This document shows positions 17,232 through 25,492 of a stretch of DNA of 64,000 nucleotides, piece after piece (within the stretch, counting starts at the first letter, position 1; every line of letters starts with the position of its first letter). The position numbers were made by a program, and so were the translations under genes. Source of the stretch: Streptomyces mobaraensis NBRC 13819 = DSM 40847. Its GTDB lineage: Bacteria; Actinomycetota; Actinomycetes; Streptomycetales; Streptomycetaceae. Where the stretch lies: contig NZ_CP072827.1 of assembly GCF_017916255.1 (NCBI RefSeq), forward strand, positions 1,736,001-1,800,000, in the 5' to 3' direction. The notes below the pieces were generated by a model, which saw nothing but the letters and a program-made list of their open reading frames with translations, was not told the origin of the DNA and did not search any database.

Positions 17232-18758
17232 ATGGCTCATCTGCGCCCCAGACGGCGGCACGCCGCCCTCGCGTTCCCCGTCGGTCTGGCCCTGACCGCC
17301 TCGATCGGTTTCCTGCCGGGCACCGCCTCGGCCGCCGGGCCGGCCGCGAAGGCCCCGCAGGCCAAGGTGCGGGCGGACGGGCCGCTGCTGTCGTACGTGG
17401 TGAACACCGGGACCGCGCGGGCCACGCTCGACCAGGTGAAGAAGGCCGTCGGCAGCAACGGCGGCAGCATCGTGGAGTCGTACGACAAGATCGGCGTCAT
17501 CGTCGTCCACTCCAAGAACCCCGACTTCGCCAAGGCGCTGCGCGCGGTGCCGGGCGTCGAGTCGGCCGGAGCCACCCGGACCGCCCCCATCACCCCGGCG
17601 GCCACCACGGACGTCGGCAAGCCCGAGAAGCTGAAGCTGTCGAAGGCCAACGCGCTGGCCGCCGCGAAGACCGCCAAGCCGGGCAAGGAGCCGCTGGAGA
17701 GCCTCCAGTGGGACATGGCCGCCATCAAGGCGGACAAGGCCGCGAAGATCAACCCGGGCAGCCGCAAGGTCACCGTCGGCGTCATCGACACGGGCGTCGA
17801 CGACACCCACCCCGACCTCGCCCCGAACTTCTCCCGCGCCCAGTCGGCCAGCTGCGTCACCGGCAAGGCCGACACGAGCGCCGGCGCCTGGCGTCCGTAC
17901 AACCCCAAGACGGACTACCACGGCACGCACGTCGCCGGCACCATAGCCGCGGCCCGCAACGGGATAGGCGTCACGGGCGTCGCCCCGAACACCAAGGTCT
18001 CCGCCATCAAGGTGAGCACCAAGACCGGCAGCTTCTTCTACGCGGAGAGCGTGGTCTGTGCCTTCGTCTTCGCCGCCGACCACGGCATAGCGGTGACGAA
18101 CAACAGCTACTACGTCGACCCGTGGATGTTCAACTGCGCGAACGACGCGGACCAGAAGGCGATAGCCGACGCGGTCGGCCGCGCCACCGCGTACGCCGAC
18201 CGCAAGGGCGTCGTCAACGTGGCCTCCGCGGGCAACTCCAACTTCGACCTGGCCTCGAAGAAGATCACGGACAAGTCGAGCCCCAACGACACCAAGCCGG
18301 GCTCGCGTGACATCGACCCGTCCACCTGCCTGGACGTCCCGGCCCAGCTGCCCGGCGTGGTCACCGTGTCGGCGACCGGCGTCAACTCGCTGAAGTCGTA
18401 CTACTCCAACTACGGCCAGGGCGTCATCGACGTCGCGGCCCCCGGCGGCGACGTCCTCCAGGTCCCGGACGCGCCCGCCAAGGACGGCCGCATCCTGTCC
18501 ACCATGCCGGGAGGCGACTACGCCTACCTGCAGGGCACCTCGATGGCCGGTCCGCACGTGGCCGGTGTGGCGGCGCTGCTGAAGGCGACGCACCCGAAGT
18601 CGAACGCGGCCGAGATCCAGTGGATCCTCAAGGCCCAGGCGAAGAACCCGGGCTGCCCGGTCAAGGCCCCCGCGGACGCTCCCTGCGTCGGCACCAAGAA
18701 CATCAACAGCCACTACGGCTACGGCATCGTCGACGCCCTGGCGGCCGTGAAGAACTGA
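17232..18758 (+). CDS. secreted subtilisin-like serine protease (S8 family)
   Basis: This 508-residue secreted protease has a signal peptide (RPRRRH, a hydrophobic core, cleavage near TASAAG). An I9-like propeptide region of about 100 residues follows (SYVVNTGTARATLDQVKKAV), then the subtilisin domain. The catalytic triad is visible: Asp186 in VIDTGVDDTHPDL, His230 in YHGTHVAGT and Ser437 in QGTSMAGPHVAGVAA, with the oxyanion Asn in ASAGNSN. Several Cys suggest disulfides. It ends in the catalytic domain with no cell-wall anchor, so it is probably released. Its stop lies inside the convergent YhhN gene (40-bp overlap). Confidence 0.92.
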   Translation: MAHLRPRRRHAALAFPVGLALTASIGFLPGTASAAGPAAKAPQAKVRADGPLLSYVVNTGTARATLDQVKKAVGSNGGSIVESYDKIGVIVVHSKNPDFAKALRAVPGVESAGATRTAPITPAATTDVGKPEKLKLSKANALAAAKTAKPGKEPLESLQWDMAAIKADKAAKINPGSRKVTVGVIDTGVDDTHPDLAPNFSRAQSASCVTGKADTSAGAWRPYNPKTDYHGTHVAGTIAAARNGIGVTGVAPNTKVSAIKVSTKTGSFFYAESVVCAFVFAADHGIAVTNNSYYVDPWMFNCANDADQKAIADAVGRATAYADRKGVVNVASAGNSNFDLASKKITDKSSPNDTKPGSRDIDPSTCLDVPAQLPGVVTVSATGVNSLKSYYSNYGQGVIDVAAPGGDVLQVPDAPAKDGRILSTMPGGDYAYLQGTSMAGPHVAGVAALLKATHPKSNAAEIQWILKAQAKNPGCPVKAPADAPCVGTKNINSHYGYGIVDALAAVKN

Positions 18759-19564
18759 CGCACGACGTCTGACACGCGGAGGGGGTCCGGCCGGTGCCGG
18801 GCCCCCTCGGTGCTGTCGGCGGCTTCGAGCACGCCCTCCGCCAGCAGGTACTGGGCGCCCAGATAGGTCAGCATGATCCAGAACTGGGGTGCGGGCGGCT
18901 GCGGGCGGCCGGCGAGGCCGCTCGCGATGAGGCCGTCCGAGAGCAGGAAGAGCGCGCCGCCCGCCGCCGCCCGCCGCCCGGTCCGGAGGGCGCCGAACGC
19001 CGTGGCCGTCAGCAGCAGTCCGTAGAGCGCGACGGGCGGCCGGAGGCCGGCCGGCAGGCCCGGCCACAGCAGGGCGGTGGTGCCGGCCCAGGCGGCGGCG
19101 TAGCCGGCCGCGATGCGGCGGCTCGCGGCCCGGTCTCGACTCCCGTCTCCGCGCCGGTCCCCGCCCCCGTCCCCGCGCCGGTCCCCGCCTCCGTCTCCGC
19201 CCCGGCCTCCGTGCCTGGCGAACAGGGCGAGGTAGCAGCCGTGTCCGGCCGCGAAGGCCGCCATGCCCAGCAGGAACGGGAGTTCGCCGGCGACCTGGAG
19301 CAGGGTGTCGCCGGCGCAGCCGAGGAGCAGGGCGAGGGCCAGCGTCGGGGGTCCGCCTCGGCGGAGGACGTACTCGGCGAGCAGCGGCATCAGGACCGGT
19401 TTGGTGGCGCGGGCGACGGGCGCGGCGCCGCCGGCGAGCGCGCCCAGGTGAACGCCCGCGGCGGCGGCGAAGGCGAGCGGCGGTCTGCGCGACGTCCGGG
19501 AGCTCCCGTGGAAGGCCCGGAAGGTCCGGGAGGCCCGGTGGACGGTCCGGCGGAGGGCCCTCAT
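18719..19564 (-). CDS. YhhN/TMEM86-family membrane protein (putative lysoplasmalogenase)
   Basis: This 281-residue multi-helix protein of the YhhN family resembles mammalian TMEM86, which hydrolyses the vinyl ether of lysoplasmalogens. Family features include TKPVLMPLLAEYVL near residue 55, LLLGCAGDTLL and LFLLSDGLIASGL. A Gly/Asp/Arg-rich repeat loop (GGDRRGDGGGDRRGDGSRD, about 128-146) splits two helices. The last 35 or so residues are translated from the terminator and antisense strand of the protease gene, so they are unlikely to be conserved. The start overlaps the stop of the hydroxylase gene by 4 bp, indicating coupling. Confidence 0.75.
   Translation of the reverse strand: MRALRRTVHRASRTFRAFHGSSRTSRRPPLAFAAAAGVHLGALAGGAAPVARATKPVLMPLLAEYVLRRGGPPTLALALLLGCAGDTLLQVAGELPFLLGMAAFAAGHGCYLALFARHGGRGGDGGGDRRGDGGGDRRGDGSRDRAASRRIAAGYAAAWAGTTALLWPGLPAGLRPPVALYGLLLTATAFGALRTGRRAAAGGALFLLSDGLIASGLAGRPQPPAPQFWIMLTYLGAQYLLAEGVLEAADSTEGARHRPDPLRVSDVVRQFFTAARASTMP
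18781..18806 (+). terminator. terminator of the S8 peptidase gene, inside the convergent yhhN-like ORF
   Basis: An 11-bp inverted repeat with one mismatch (GGGGGTCCGGC 18781-18791, GCCGGGCCCCC 18796-18806) lies 22 bp past the protease stop. Confidence 0.6.
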
Positions 19565-20454
19565 CCGACGCTCTCCGGCGCCGCGGCCTTCTCGGCCCGG
19601 GGGCGGAGCGCCGGTGCCGCCGGCGGGCGCGGCTGCCAGCCGGGGCCGCGGAAGATCCGCCCGGCCCGTTCCCGCCAGCCGCGGGCCGCGCGCAGGTCGC
19701 GGGCGATGGCGGCGTACTCGTGGGTGGCGACGCGGAGCGGGTTGTACGTGCTGATGTTCTTCGTCAGCCCGTAGACCGGCCGTTCGGCCTCGGCGACGAA
19801 GGAGCCGAAGAGGCGGTCCCAGACGATGAGGATCCCGCCGAAGTTGCGGTCCAGGTAACCCCCTTGCGAGGCGTGGTGGACGCGGTGGTGGGACGGGGTG
19901 TTCAGGACGTACTCGAACGGCCGGGGCAGCTTGCCGATCCGCTCGGTGTGCACCCAGAACTGGTAGACGAGGTTGACCCCGGAGCAGAACGCGACCGCGG
20001 CCGGGTGCACGCCGACGGCGACCATCGGCACGTAGAACGGCCAGACCGTCCAGGTCGTCCACGGCTGGCGGAGCGCGGTGGTGAGGTTGAACTTGCGGCT
20101 GGAGTGGTGCACCACGTGGCAGGCCCAGAGGATCCTGACGACGTGGTGCCCGCGGTGCGACCAGTAGTAGAAGAAGTCCTGGGCGAGCAGCATCAGGGGC
20201 AGCGTCCACCAGAGGACGGGGACGCGCAGGGGCGTGAGCGCGTAGATCGCGCTGTAGATCGCCACGATCGGGATCTTCCAGAGCGCGTCGAAGGCGACGC
20301 TGCCCACGCCCATGCCGATGCTGGTCGCCGCGTCCTTGGCCTCGTACCCCTCGGCCTCCTCGTCCGGATGGATCCGGTAGCTCACCACTTCGATCGCGGT
20401 GAGCACGGCGAAGGCGGGGACCGACCACAACACGACATCCGGAAGGTGCGGCAT
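19561..20454 (-). CDS. sterol desaturase/fatty acid hydroxylase superfamily protein (AGMO-like)
   Basis: This 297-residue integral membrane di-iron oxygenase has four to five helices. The histidine clusters are HRGHH (about residues 99-103), HVVHHSS (about 113-119) and HHRVHH (about 188-193), spaced as in the family. The long extra-membrane C-terminus with TKNISTYNPLRVATHEYAAI is typical of the alkylglycerol-monooxygenase-like subgroup. The following gene encodes a lysoplasmalogenase-type protein, so a role in ether-lipid turnover is an attractive inference. A CCCCTA...TAGGGG palindrome lies just upstream of the start. Confidence 0.85.
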   Translation of the reverse strand: MPHLPDVVLWSVPAFAVLTAIEVVSYRIHPDEEAEGYEAKDAATSIGMGVGSVAFDALWKIPIVAIYSAIYALTPLRVPVLWWTLPLMLLAQDFFYYWSHRGHHVVRILWACHVVHHSSRKFNLTTALRQPWTTWTVWPFYVPMVAVGVHPAAVAFCSGVNLVYQFWVHTERIGKLPRPFEYVLNTPSHHRVHHASQGGYLDRNFGGILIVWDRLFGSFVAEAERPVYGLTKNISTYNPLRVATHEYAAIARDLRAARGWRERAGRIFRGPGWQPRPPAAPALRPRAEKAAAPESVG

Positions 20455-20470
20455 GACGGCACCATAGGCA

Positions 20471-20494
20471 CCCCTACGGGCCTGCCGCTAGGGG
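20471..20494. promoter_or_regulatory. CCCCTA...TAGGGG palindrome upstream of the AGMO-like gene
   Basis: CCCCTA (20471-20476) and TAGGGG (20489-20494) flank a 12-bp spacer, 17-40 bp upstream of the hydroxylase ATG. The dyad resembles half-site arrangements bound by NarL/FixJ-type regulators. Confidence 0.4.
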
Positions 20495-20641
20495 TTGTTA
20501 CCGTCGGGTACCGATCGCGGGTTACCCGGGGTTCGGCAAGGCGGGGGCGGGTGCGCGGCCCGGAGGCGGGCGCGGGCCGCCGGGGCGGCCGGGACGGGGG
20601 CCGGGATCCGTTGTCAGTGGGGGCCCGTAAGCTCTGGGACC

Positions 20642-21643
20642 ATGCTCGAAGACCGCACCGCAGCCGCATCGCCCGCCTCGTGGCCGGCCGCGTATCCCGA
20701 CGGATACGCGGTCGTCGACGTGGAGACCACCGGTCTCGCCCGGGACGACCGCATAGTGTCGGCCGCCGTGTACCAACTGGACGCCAGAGGCCGGGTGGAG
20801 GACACCTGGTACACGATGGTGAACCCGCGGCGCGATCCCGGTCCCGTCTGGATCCACGGGCTCACCTCCGAAGTCCTCGCGGACGCACCGCTGTTCGAGG
20901 ACGTCGCGGAGGAGTTCGCGCGGCGGCTGGACGGACGGGTGCTGGTCGCGCACAACGCGGCCTTCGACTGGTCCATGATCGCCAGGGAGTACGCCAGGGC
21001 CCGGGCCGAGGCGCCGGTGCGCCAGCGGCTGTGCACGATCGCGCTCTCCAAGGAGCTGCGGCTGCCGCTGCCCAACCACAAGCTGGAGTCGCTGGCCGCG
21101 CACTACGGGGTGGTCCAGCGGCAGGCGCACCACGCGCTCGACGACGCGCGGGTGCTGGCCGAGGCGTTCCGGCCGAGCCTGCACCTGGCGGCGGAGGCGG
21201 GGCTGCGGCTGCCGCTGCTGGCCTGCCAGCCGCTGACGGAGTGGTCGGACGGGCCCGCGGCCGTCCGCTCGGCGACGGTCGGCTACCAGCCGGACCGGCG
21301 GCACGGCGGTCCGGCCAACTGGCGGCCCAGCCGACGGCGGCCGGCCTGCCCGTACCCCAACCCCGGGCGGTACGAACCGGGCAAACAGCTCATCCAGGGC
21401 ATGCGGGTGGCGTTCTCCGGCGACACCTCCATCGACCGCGAACTGCTGGAGGACCGCGCGACGGAGGCCGGGCTGCACGTGGCGACGAGCCTGTCGCGAC
21501 TCACCAGCCTGCTGGTCACCAACGATCCGGACTCCTACACCTCCAAGACGGTCAAGGCCCGTCAGTTCGGGACGCCGGTGGTGGACGAGGCCGTCTTCAT
21601 CCAGTTGCTGTCACACGTCGTCCCGGCGGACGCGACGCGCTGA
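20642..21643 (+). CDS. DEDDh 3'-5' exonuclease with C-terminal BRCT-like domain
   Basis: This 333-residue protein belongs to the DnaQ-like DEDDh exonuclease family. Exo I is VVDVETTGL (about residues 24-32), Exo II is LVAHNAAFDWSMI, and the Exo III region is HHALDDARVLAEA with the conserved His and Asp. After a hydrophilic linker the last 90 or so residues form a BRCT-like module (QGMRVAFSGDTSIDRELLED, then VTNDPDSYTSKTVKARQFG). This architecture suggests a repair or proofreading nuclease rather than replicative epsilon. It is probably monocistronic. Confidence 0.88.
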   Translation: MLEDRTAAASPASWPAAYPDGYAVVDVETTGLARDDRIVSAAVYQLDARGRVEDTWYTMVNPRRDPGPVWIHGLTSEVLADAPLFEDVAEEFARRLDGRVLVAHNAAFDWSMIAREYARARAEAPVRQRLCTIALSKELRLPLPNHKLESLAAHYGVVQRQAHHALDDARVLAEAFRPSLHLAAEAGLRLPLLACQPLTEWSDGPAAVRSATVGYQPDRRHGGPANWRPSRRRPACPYPNPGRYEPGKQLIQGMRVAFSGDTSIDRELLEDRATEAGLHVATSLSRLTSLLVTNDPDSYTSKTVKARQFGTPVVDEAVFIQLLSHVVPADATR

Positions 21644-21773
21644 CGGGCGCGGCGGACGCGGCAGAGGCGGTGAGCGCGGCGGACGTGACGGACGTAACGG
21701 ACACGCCCGCCGGCGCCCGGCGGCCCGGCACCCCGTGACCGGGCGGCCGGAGCCACCAGGTACCGTCACAGGG

Positions 21774-22691
21774 GTGTACCGCTTCCTGCTGACCCGGCAG
21801 TGGGTGATCCTCACGCTCGTGGGGCTCGTCCTCATCCCGGTGATGATCGAATTGGGCTTCTGGCAGCTCCATCGCCATGAGCAACGGGTGGCGCGCAACA
21901 ACCGCATCGAACACAGCCTCACCCACCCGCCCGTGCCCGTCACCGAACTCACCGCGCCCGGGCGCGAGGTGCCGGGCGACAACGTCTGGCGCCGGGGCAC
22001 CGCCCGGGGCCGGTACGACGTCAAGGGCGAGGTGGTGGCGCGACTCCGCACCGACAACTCCGGCAAGTCCGGATATATGGTCATCACGCCCTTCGTACTG
22101 GAGGACGGCAAGGCCATCCTGGTCAACCGCGGCTGGGTGCCGGCCGACGCGGGCCAGCGCGAGTTCCCCCAGGTACCCGCGCCGCCGTCCGGCACGATCG
22201 ACCTGGTCGGCCGTCTGCGCGCGGACGAGGACCCGGGCAGCGGCATCCGTGACACGAAGGGGCTGCCGCCCCGGATGATCATGATCATCAACAGCCGTCG
22301 GCAGGGCGAGCAGTTGCACCGCCCGATGCTGGGCGGCTACCTGGAGCTCATCTCCCCCGCGCCCGCCGGCCAGCCGCAGACGATCGACGACCCCGATCAC
22401 AGCAGCATCGGCAACCACATGGCGTACACCGTGCAGTGGTGGCTGTTCTCGGCGTTCGTACCGGTCGGCTGGGTGATCCTGGTCCGGCGGGAGCGCCGCG
22501 ACCAGGTGGCCGCCGCGGCGGCGGCCGCGGCCGCGCCGAAGGACGCCGGGGACCCGGCCGGCCCGGCGGACCCGACCACCGCCGCGAAGCCCGAACCCGA
22601 GCCGAAGGCCGAGGCGCAGCCCGACCCCGGGCCGAAGCCCGAGCCCCAGCCCAAGGCCGGTGCCACCGCGGCCCCTCCCGCCTCGGACTGA
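21774..22691 (+). CDS. SURF1-family cytochrome oxidase assembly protein
   Basis: This 305-residue membrane protein of the SURF1 family helps insert heme into aa3-type cytochrome c oxidase. It has an N-terminal helix (VYRFLLTRQWVILTLVGLVL) followed by the family motif GFWQLHRHEQR, and a second helix near residue 225 (WWLFSAFVPVGWVIL). The extracytoplasmic domain lies between them (VNRGWVPADAGQR). The C-terminal tail of about 60 residues is Ala/Pro/Lys/Glu-rich with PKPEP-type repeats. The GTG at 21774 gives the family-typical N-terminus. An in-frame GTG at 21735 would add 13 residues. Confidence 0.88.
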   Translation: MYRFLLTRQWVILTLVGLVLIPVMIELGFWQLHRHEQRVARNNRIEHSLTHPPVPVTELTAPGREVPGDNVWRRGTARGRYDVKGEVVARLRTDNSGKSGYMVITPFVLEDGKAILVNRGWVPADAGQREFPQVPAPPSGTIDLVGRLRADEDPGSGIRDTKGLPPRMIMIINSRRQGEQLHRPMLGGYLELISPAPAGQPQTIDDPDHSSIGNHMAYTVQWWLFSAFVPVGWVILVRRERRDQVAAAAAAAAAPKDAGDPAGPADPTTAAKPEPEPKAEAQPDPGPKPEPQPKAGATAAPPASD

Positions 22692-22739
22692 CCACCTCGC
22701 CCCGCTGACAAGCCATCCCCCGCCCGGCACACTGGCCGC

Positions 22740-23495
22740 ATGGATCTTGGACTCAAGGACCGGGTGTACGTGCTCACCGGCGCGACCCGCGGGCTGGGCC
22801 TCGCCACCGCCCGCCGACTGGTGGCCGACGGGGCCCGTGTGGTGCTCTCCGGCCGGGACGCGGCGACGGCGGAGGCCGTCGCCGCGGACCTCGGCCCCGG
22901 CGCGGTCGGCGTGGCCGCCGACAACGCGGACCCGGCCGCGGCCGGGCGGCTGATCGCCACCGCGCGCGAGCGCTTCGGCCGCTTCGACGGCGTCCTCGTC
23001 AGCGTCGGCGGCCCGCCGGCGGGCCGGTTCGCCGACAACGACGACGACCAGTGGCGGGCGGCCTTCGAGTCCGTCTTCCTCGGCGCCGTACGGCTCGCCC
23101 GGACCGCCGCCGGCGAGCTGTCCGAGGGCGGGGTGATCGGCTTCGTCCTCTCCTCGTCCGTCCACGAGCCCATCACCGGCCTCACCGTCTCCAACGGCCT
23201 CCGGCCCGGCCTGGCCGGCTTCGCCAAGTCCCTCGCGACGGAACTCGGCCCGCGCGGCATCCGCGTCGTCGGCCTGCTGCCCGGCCGCATCGACACCGAC
23301 CGGGTCCGCGAACTCGACGGCCTCACCGAGGACCCGGAGGCGACCAGGGCCGCCCGCGCGGCGGAGATCCCGCTCCGCCGCTACGGCACCCCGGAGGAGT
23401 TCGGCACGGTGGCGGCCTTCGCCCTGTCCCCCGCCGCCTCCTACCTCACGGGCGTCATGATCCCCGTCGACGGCGGAGCACGCCACGGCTTCTGA
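22740..23495 (+). CDS. SDR-family protein with degenerate catalytic residues
   Basis: This 251-residue short-chain dehydrogenase/reductase-like protein has an intact cofactor motif TGATRGLGLATA (residues 13-24), a VSVGGP motif, a Ser near 139-140 and the C-terminal LTGVMIPVDGGARHGF. At the position of the catalytic YxxxK it reads SNGLR (151-155), so both Tyr and Lys are replaced. This matches the BKR-like atypical SDR subgroup. It may be a non-canonical reductase or a non-catalytic cofactor-binding protein. It starts 48 bp after the SURF1 gene on the same strand. Confidence 0.82.
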   Translation: MDLGLKDRVYVLTGATRGLGLATARRLVADGARVVLSGRDAATAEAVAADLGPGAVGVAADNADPAAAGRLIATARERFGRFDGVLVSVGGPPAGRFADNDDDQWRAAFESVFLGAVRLARTAAGELSEGGVIGFVLSSSVHEPITGLTVSNGLRPGLAGFAKSLATELGPRGIRVVGLLPGRIDTDRVRELDGLTEDPEATRAARAAEIPLRRYGTPEEFGTVAAFALSPAASYLTGVMIPVDGGARHGF

Positions 23496-23610
23496 CCCGC
23501 CGACGCGCCTCCGGCCCCGGCGACGGGGCGCGCACCCCGCCGCACAACCCCGCGCGCCCCGACCGGAGGCCGGTTGGGCTCCCCGTGGGGCCGCCCCTCG
23601 AACGCGGGCG

Positions 23611-24207
23611 TCAGCCCACCCGTTCCGCTCGGTGCCGTACCGCGCGCAGGCGGACCTTCGCCCGTAGGCGGGGCAGGCCCGCCGATGTGCGGGCGTGGTG
23701 GAGGGCCTCCGTGTTCAGGCGGCGCAGGGCCGTCGCCGGGGCCGCGTGGGGGGCCAGGGTGAGGGTGATCCGGGCCTCCGGGCCGCCGCGGCGGCGGGTG
23801 AGGACGACGCGGGCGTGGTCGACGCCGTCCAGCGCCCCCGCCTCCGCGGTCAGCGCCTCCTCCAACGCGCGCCCCCGCAGCCGGGCCACCTCGCCGTCGC
23901 CGCAGTCGACGGCGATCTCGCGCAGCCGGCGCCGCCGCAGTTGGGCGAGCAGCCACCACAGGGCCAGCAGCACCAGGACGGCGAGGACCCCGAACACCAC
24001 GGCCCACCACCCGTCGCGCCCGCGCCACCGGCGCCGCTCGGCGTCGGTGAGCAGCACGTCGTCGGGGTCGGAGAACGGCCAGGCGGACGGCAGCGAGAAG
24101 TCCCAGTGCACGGGCAGGTCGAGGGCGCCGACGAGCACGGCGGCGCCGAGGGCCACGAGCAGGATCCCGGTCAGGCCCAGCAGCACCCGGTTGACGGTCC
24201 TCAGCAC
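23611..24207 (-). CDS. amaP: alkaline shock response membrane anchor protein AmaP
   Basis: This 198-residue protein has two N-terminal helices (about 9-30 and 65-90) followed by a cytoplasmic domain (ALDGVDHARVVLTRRRGG, ARITLTLAPHAAPATAL). The organisation matches AmaP, which tethers Asp23 to the membrane in Gram-positive bacteria. It is the last gene of the Asp23 cluster, 7 bp after the DUF6286 gene, and it converges with the SDR gene. Confidence 0.8.
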   Translation of the reverse strand: MLRTVNRVLLGLTGILLVALGAAVLVGALDLPVHWDFSLPSAWPFSDPDDVLLTDAERRRWRGRDGWWAVVFGVLAVLVLLALWWLLAQLRRRRLREIAVDCGDGEVARLRGRALEEALTAEAGALDGVDHARVVLTRRRGGPEARITLTLAPHAAPATALRRLNTEALHHARTSAGLPRLRAKVRLRAVRHRAERVG

Positions 24208-24214
24208 CGTACGC

Positions 24215-24838
24215 TCACCGCCTCGCCGGGCGGCGCACCCTGACCGAGAGGACGGGACGCCGGGCGAGGCCCAACTCCCTTACCCCGTCGGCGAGGACGC
24301 CGTCCACGTCGGTACGGACCTCGTCGAGGTCCCGGAAGTGCGCCTGGGCGCGGGCCCGTACGGCGATCCGGCCGACCTCGACGCGGACGGACTGCACGCC
24401 CGGCACCTCCATCACCCGGTCCCGGAGCACCAGCGCCGCCGCCCTCCGGTCGAGCCCCGCGCGGAGGTCGGGGGTCTCGCGGCGCATCGGCAGCACCGCC
24501 CGCCGCCCGGGCGTGACCGCCAGGACGAGCAGCCAGATCCCGGCCAGGACGGCGAGCACGGCGCCGGTCACGATCCAGCCGTCGCCGAGCGGCCGGTGGG
24601 CGAGTTCACGGGCGAGCCGGCGGCGCCAGCCCATCGCCGGGTGGCCCGCGCGGACGGCGGCCACGTCGTAGAGGAACAGCCCGGTCAGGCCGAGGACGAC
24701 GAGGGCGATCAGGGCGGCGGGCAGCCGGCGGGCGGACCAGAAGCGGCCGGCGCGCCCGACGTCCAGCCGCTCCGTCCCCTCGGGGGGGTCGGGCGGTTCC
24801 GCGGGGTCCGGTGCCGGAGGCGCCGTGGGCTCGCTCAT
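24215..24838 (-). CDS. DUF6286-family membrane protein
   Basis: This 207-residue protein has a Pro/Glu-rich N-terminus, two helices (about 39-60 and 90-110), and a cytoplasmic domain beginning RRAVLPMRRETPDLRAGLDR. That domain resembles the Asp23/AmaP fold (VMEVPGVQSVRVEVGRIAVR). DUF6286 proteins are regularly found in actinobacterial Asp23 clusters and have no defined biochemical role. The ATG overlaps the upstream Asp23-like stop by 4 bp. Confidence 0.75.
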   Translation of the reverse strand: MSEPTAPPAPDPAEPPDPPEGTERLDVGRAGRFWSARRLPAALIALVVLGLTGLFLYDVAAVRAGHPAMGWRRRLARELAHRPLGDGWIVTGAVLAVLAGIWLLVLAVTPGRRAVLPMRRETPDLRAGLDRRAAALVLRDRVMEVPGVQSVRVEVGRIAVRARAQAHFRDLDEVRTDVDGVLADGVRELGLARRPVLSVRVRRPARR

Positions 24839-25227
24839 CGGACCCGCTCCATCGCGCCGCGCTCCATGTGCGGCGAGTGCAGCCGCTCCACCGTCACCAC
24901 GACCTCCGGCACCTCCATGCCCGCCAGCGTCCGTACCCGCTCGACGATCCGCCGCCGGACCGCGCGGCAGTGCGCCCCGATGTCCGCCGGATACCCGAGC
25001 TCGACCGAGACGCGGACCCGGGCCGTCTCCTCATGGACGGTCACGGACGCGTGCGGGGGCGGGCGCCGGGCGTCCGCGCCGCCGCCCGCTCCCGTACCGC
25101 CGCCGGGCCCGCCCGGTTCCCCGTCGAGCGCCTCCCGCGCGGCCTGTGAAGCGATCTTCGCGACGACGCGGTCGGCGATCCGGGTCGCCCCGCGTGCGGC
25201 CGGTTCCACGGCCCGCCCTCCCGGCAC
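24835..25227 (-). CDS. Asp23/Gls24-family envelope stress protein (second paralogue)
   Basis: This 130-residue Asp23-like protein has the core TRIADRVVAKIASQAAREAL, then a variable Gly/Pro-rich insert, then VTVHEETARVRVSVELGYP and the C-terminal MEVPEVVVTVERLHSP. It starts at GTG 25227 with GGAGG six bases upstream. It lies 3 bp after the small membrane protein gene, so it is operonic. Asp23 proteins form membrane-associated networks and influence envelope homeostasis. The specific role here is inferred. Confidence 0.82.
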   Translation of the reverse strand: MPGGRAVEPAARGATRIADRVVAKIASQAAREALDGEPGGPGGGTGAGGGADARRPPPHASVTVHEETARVRVSVELGYPADIGAHCRAVRRRIVERVRTLAGMEVPEVVVTVERLHSPHMERGAMERVR

Positions 25228-25230
25228 CGC

Positions 25231-25434
25231 CTACCTCCGCCGGCCGTCGTGTTCACGGTCGCGGGCGCGCGGCCGGAAGAAGTCGCCGGGCTCCAGGTCT
25301 CCCTCCAGGAACCGGCCCACGACGAACCCGACGGCGCCCAGCGCCGCCACCAGCAGAAAAGCGCCGAACCCGCCGAAGTACCCGGCGAATCCCAGCGCCA
25401 TGCCGACGATCAAGCCGACCACGGCCATGCTCAT
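25231..25434 (-). CDS. small membrane protein of the Asp23 cluster (DUF2273-like)
   Basis: This 67-residue protein has two tightly spaced hydrophobic helices (MAVVGLIVGMALGFAGYFGG and AFLLVAALGAVGFVVGRFL), followed by a hydrophilic, basic tail ending RARDREHDGRRR. DUF2273-type proteins accompany Asp23 and AmaP in many Gram-positives. AGGAGCG upstream of the ATG supports the start. It is co-directional with its neighbours. Confidence 0.75.
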   Translation of the reverse strand: MSMAVVGLIVGMALGFAGYFGGFGAFLLVAALGAVGFVVGRFLEGDLEPGDFFRPRARDREHDGRRR

Positions 25435-25492
25435 CGTGCGCTCCTCAACGAGTCGGACGGGCGGGCCGGCCCGGGGGGCCGGCCGGTGTGCC

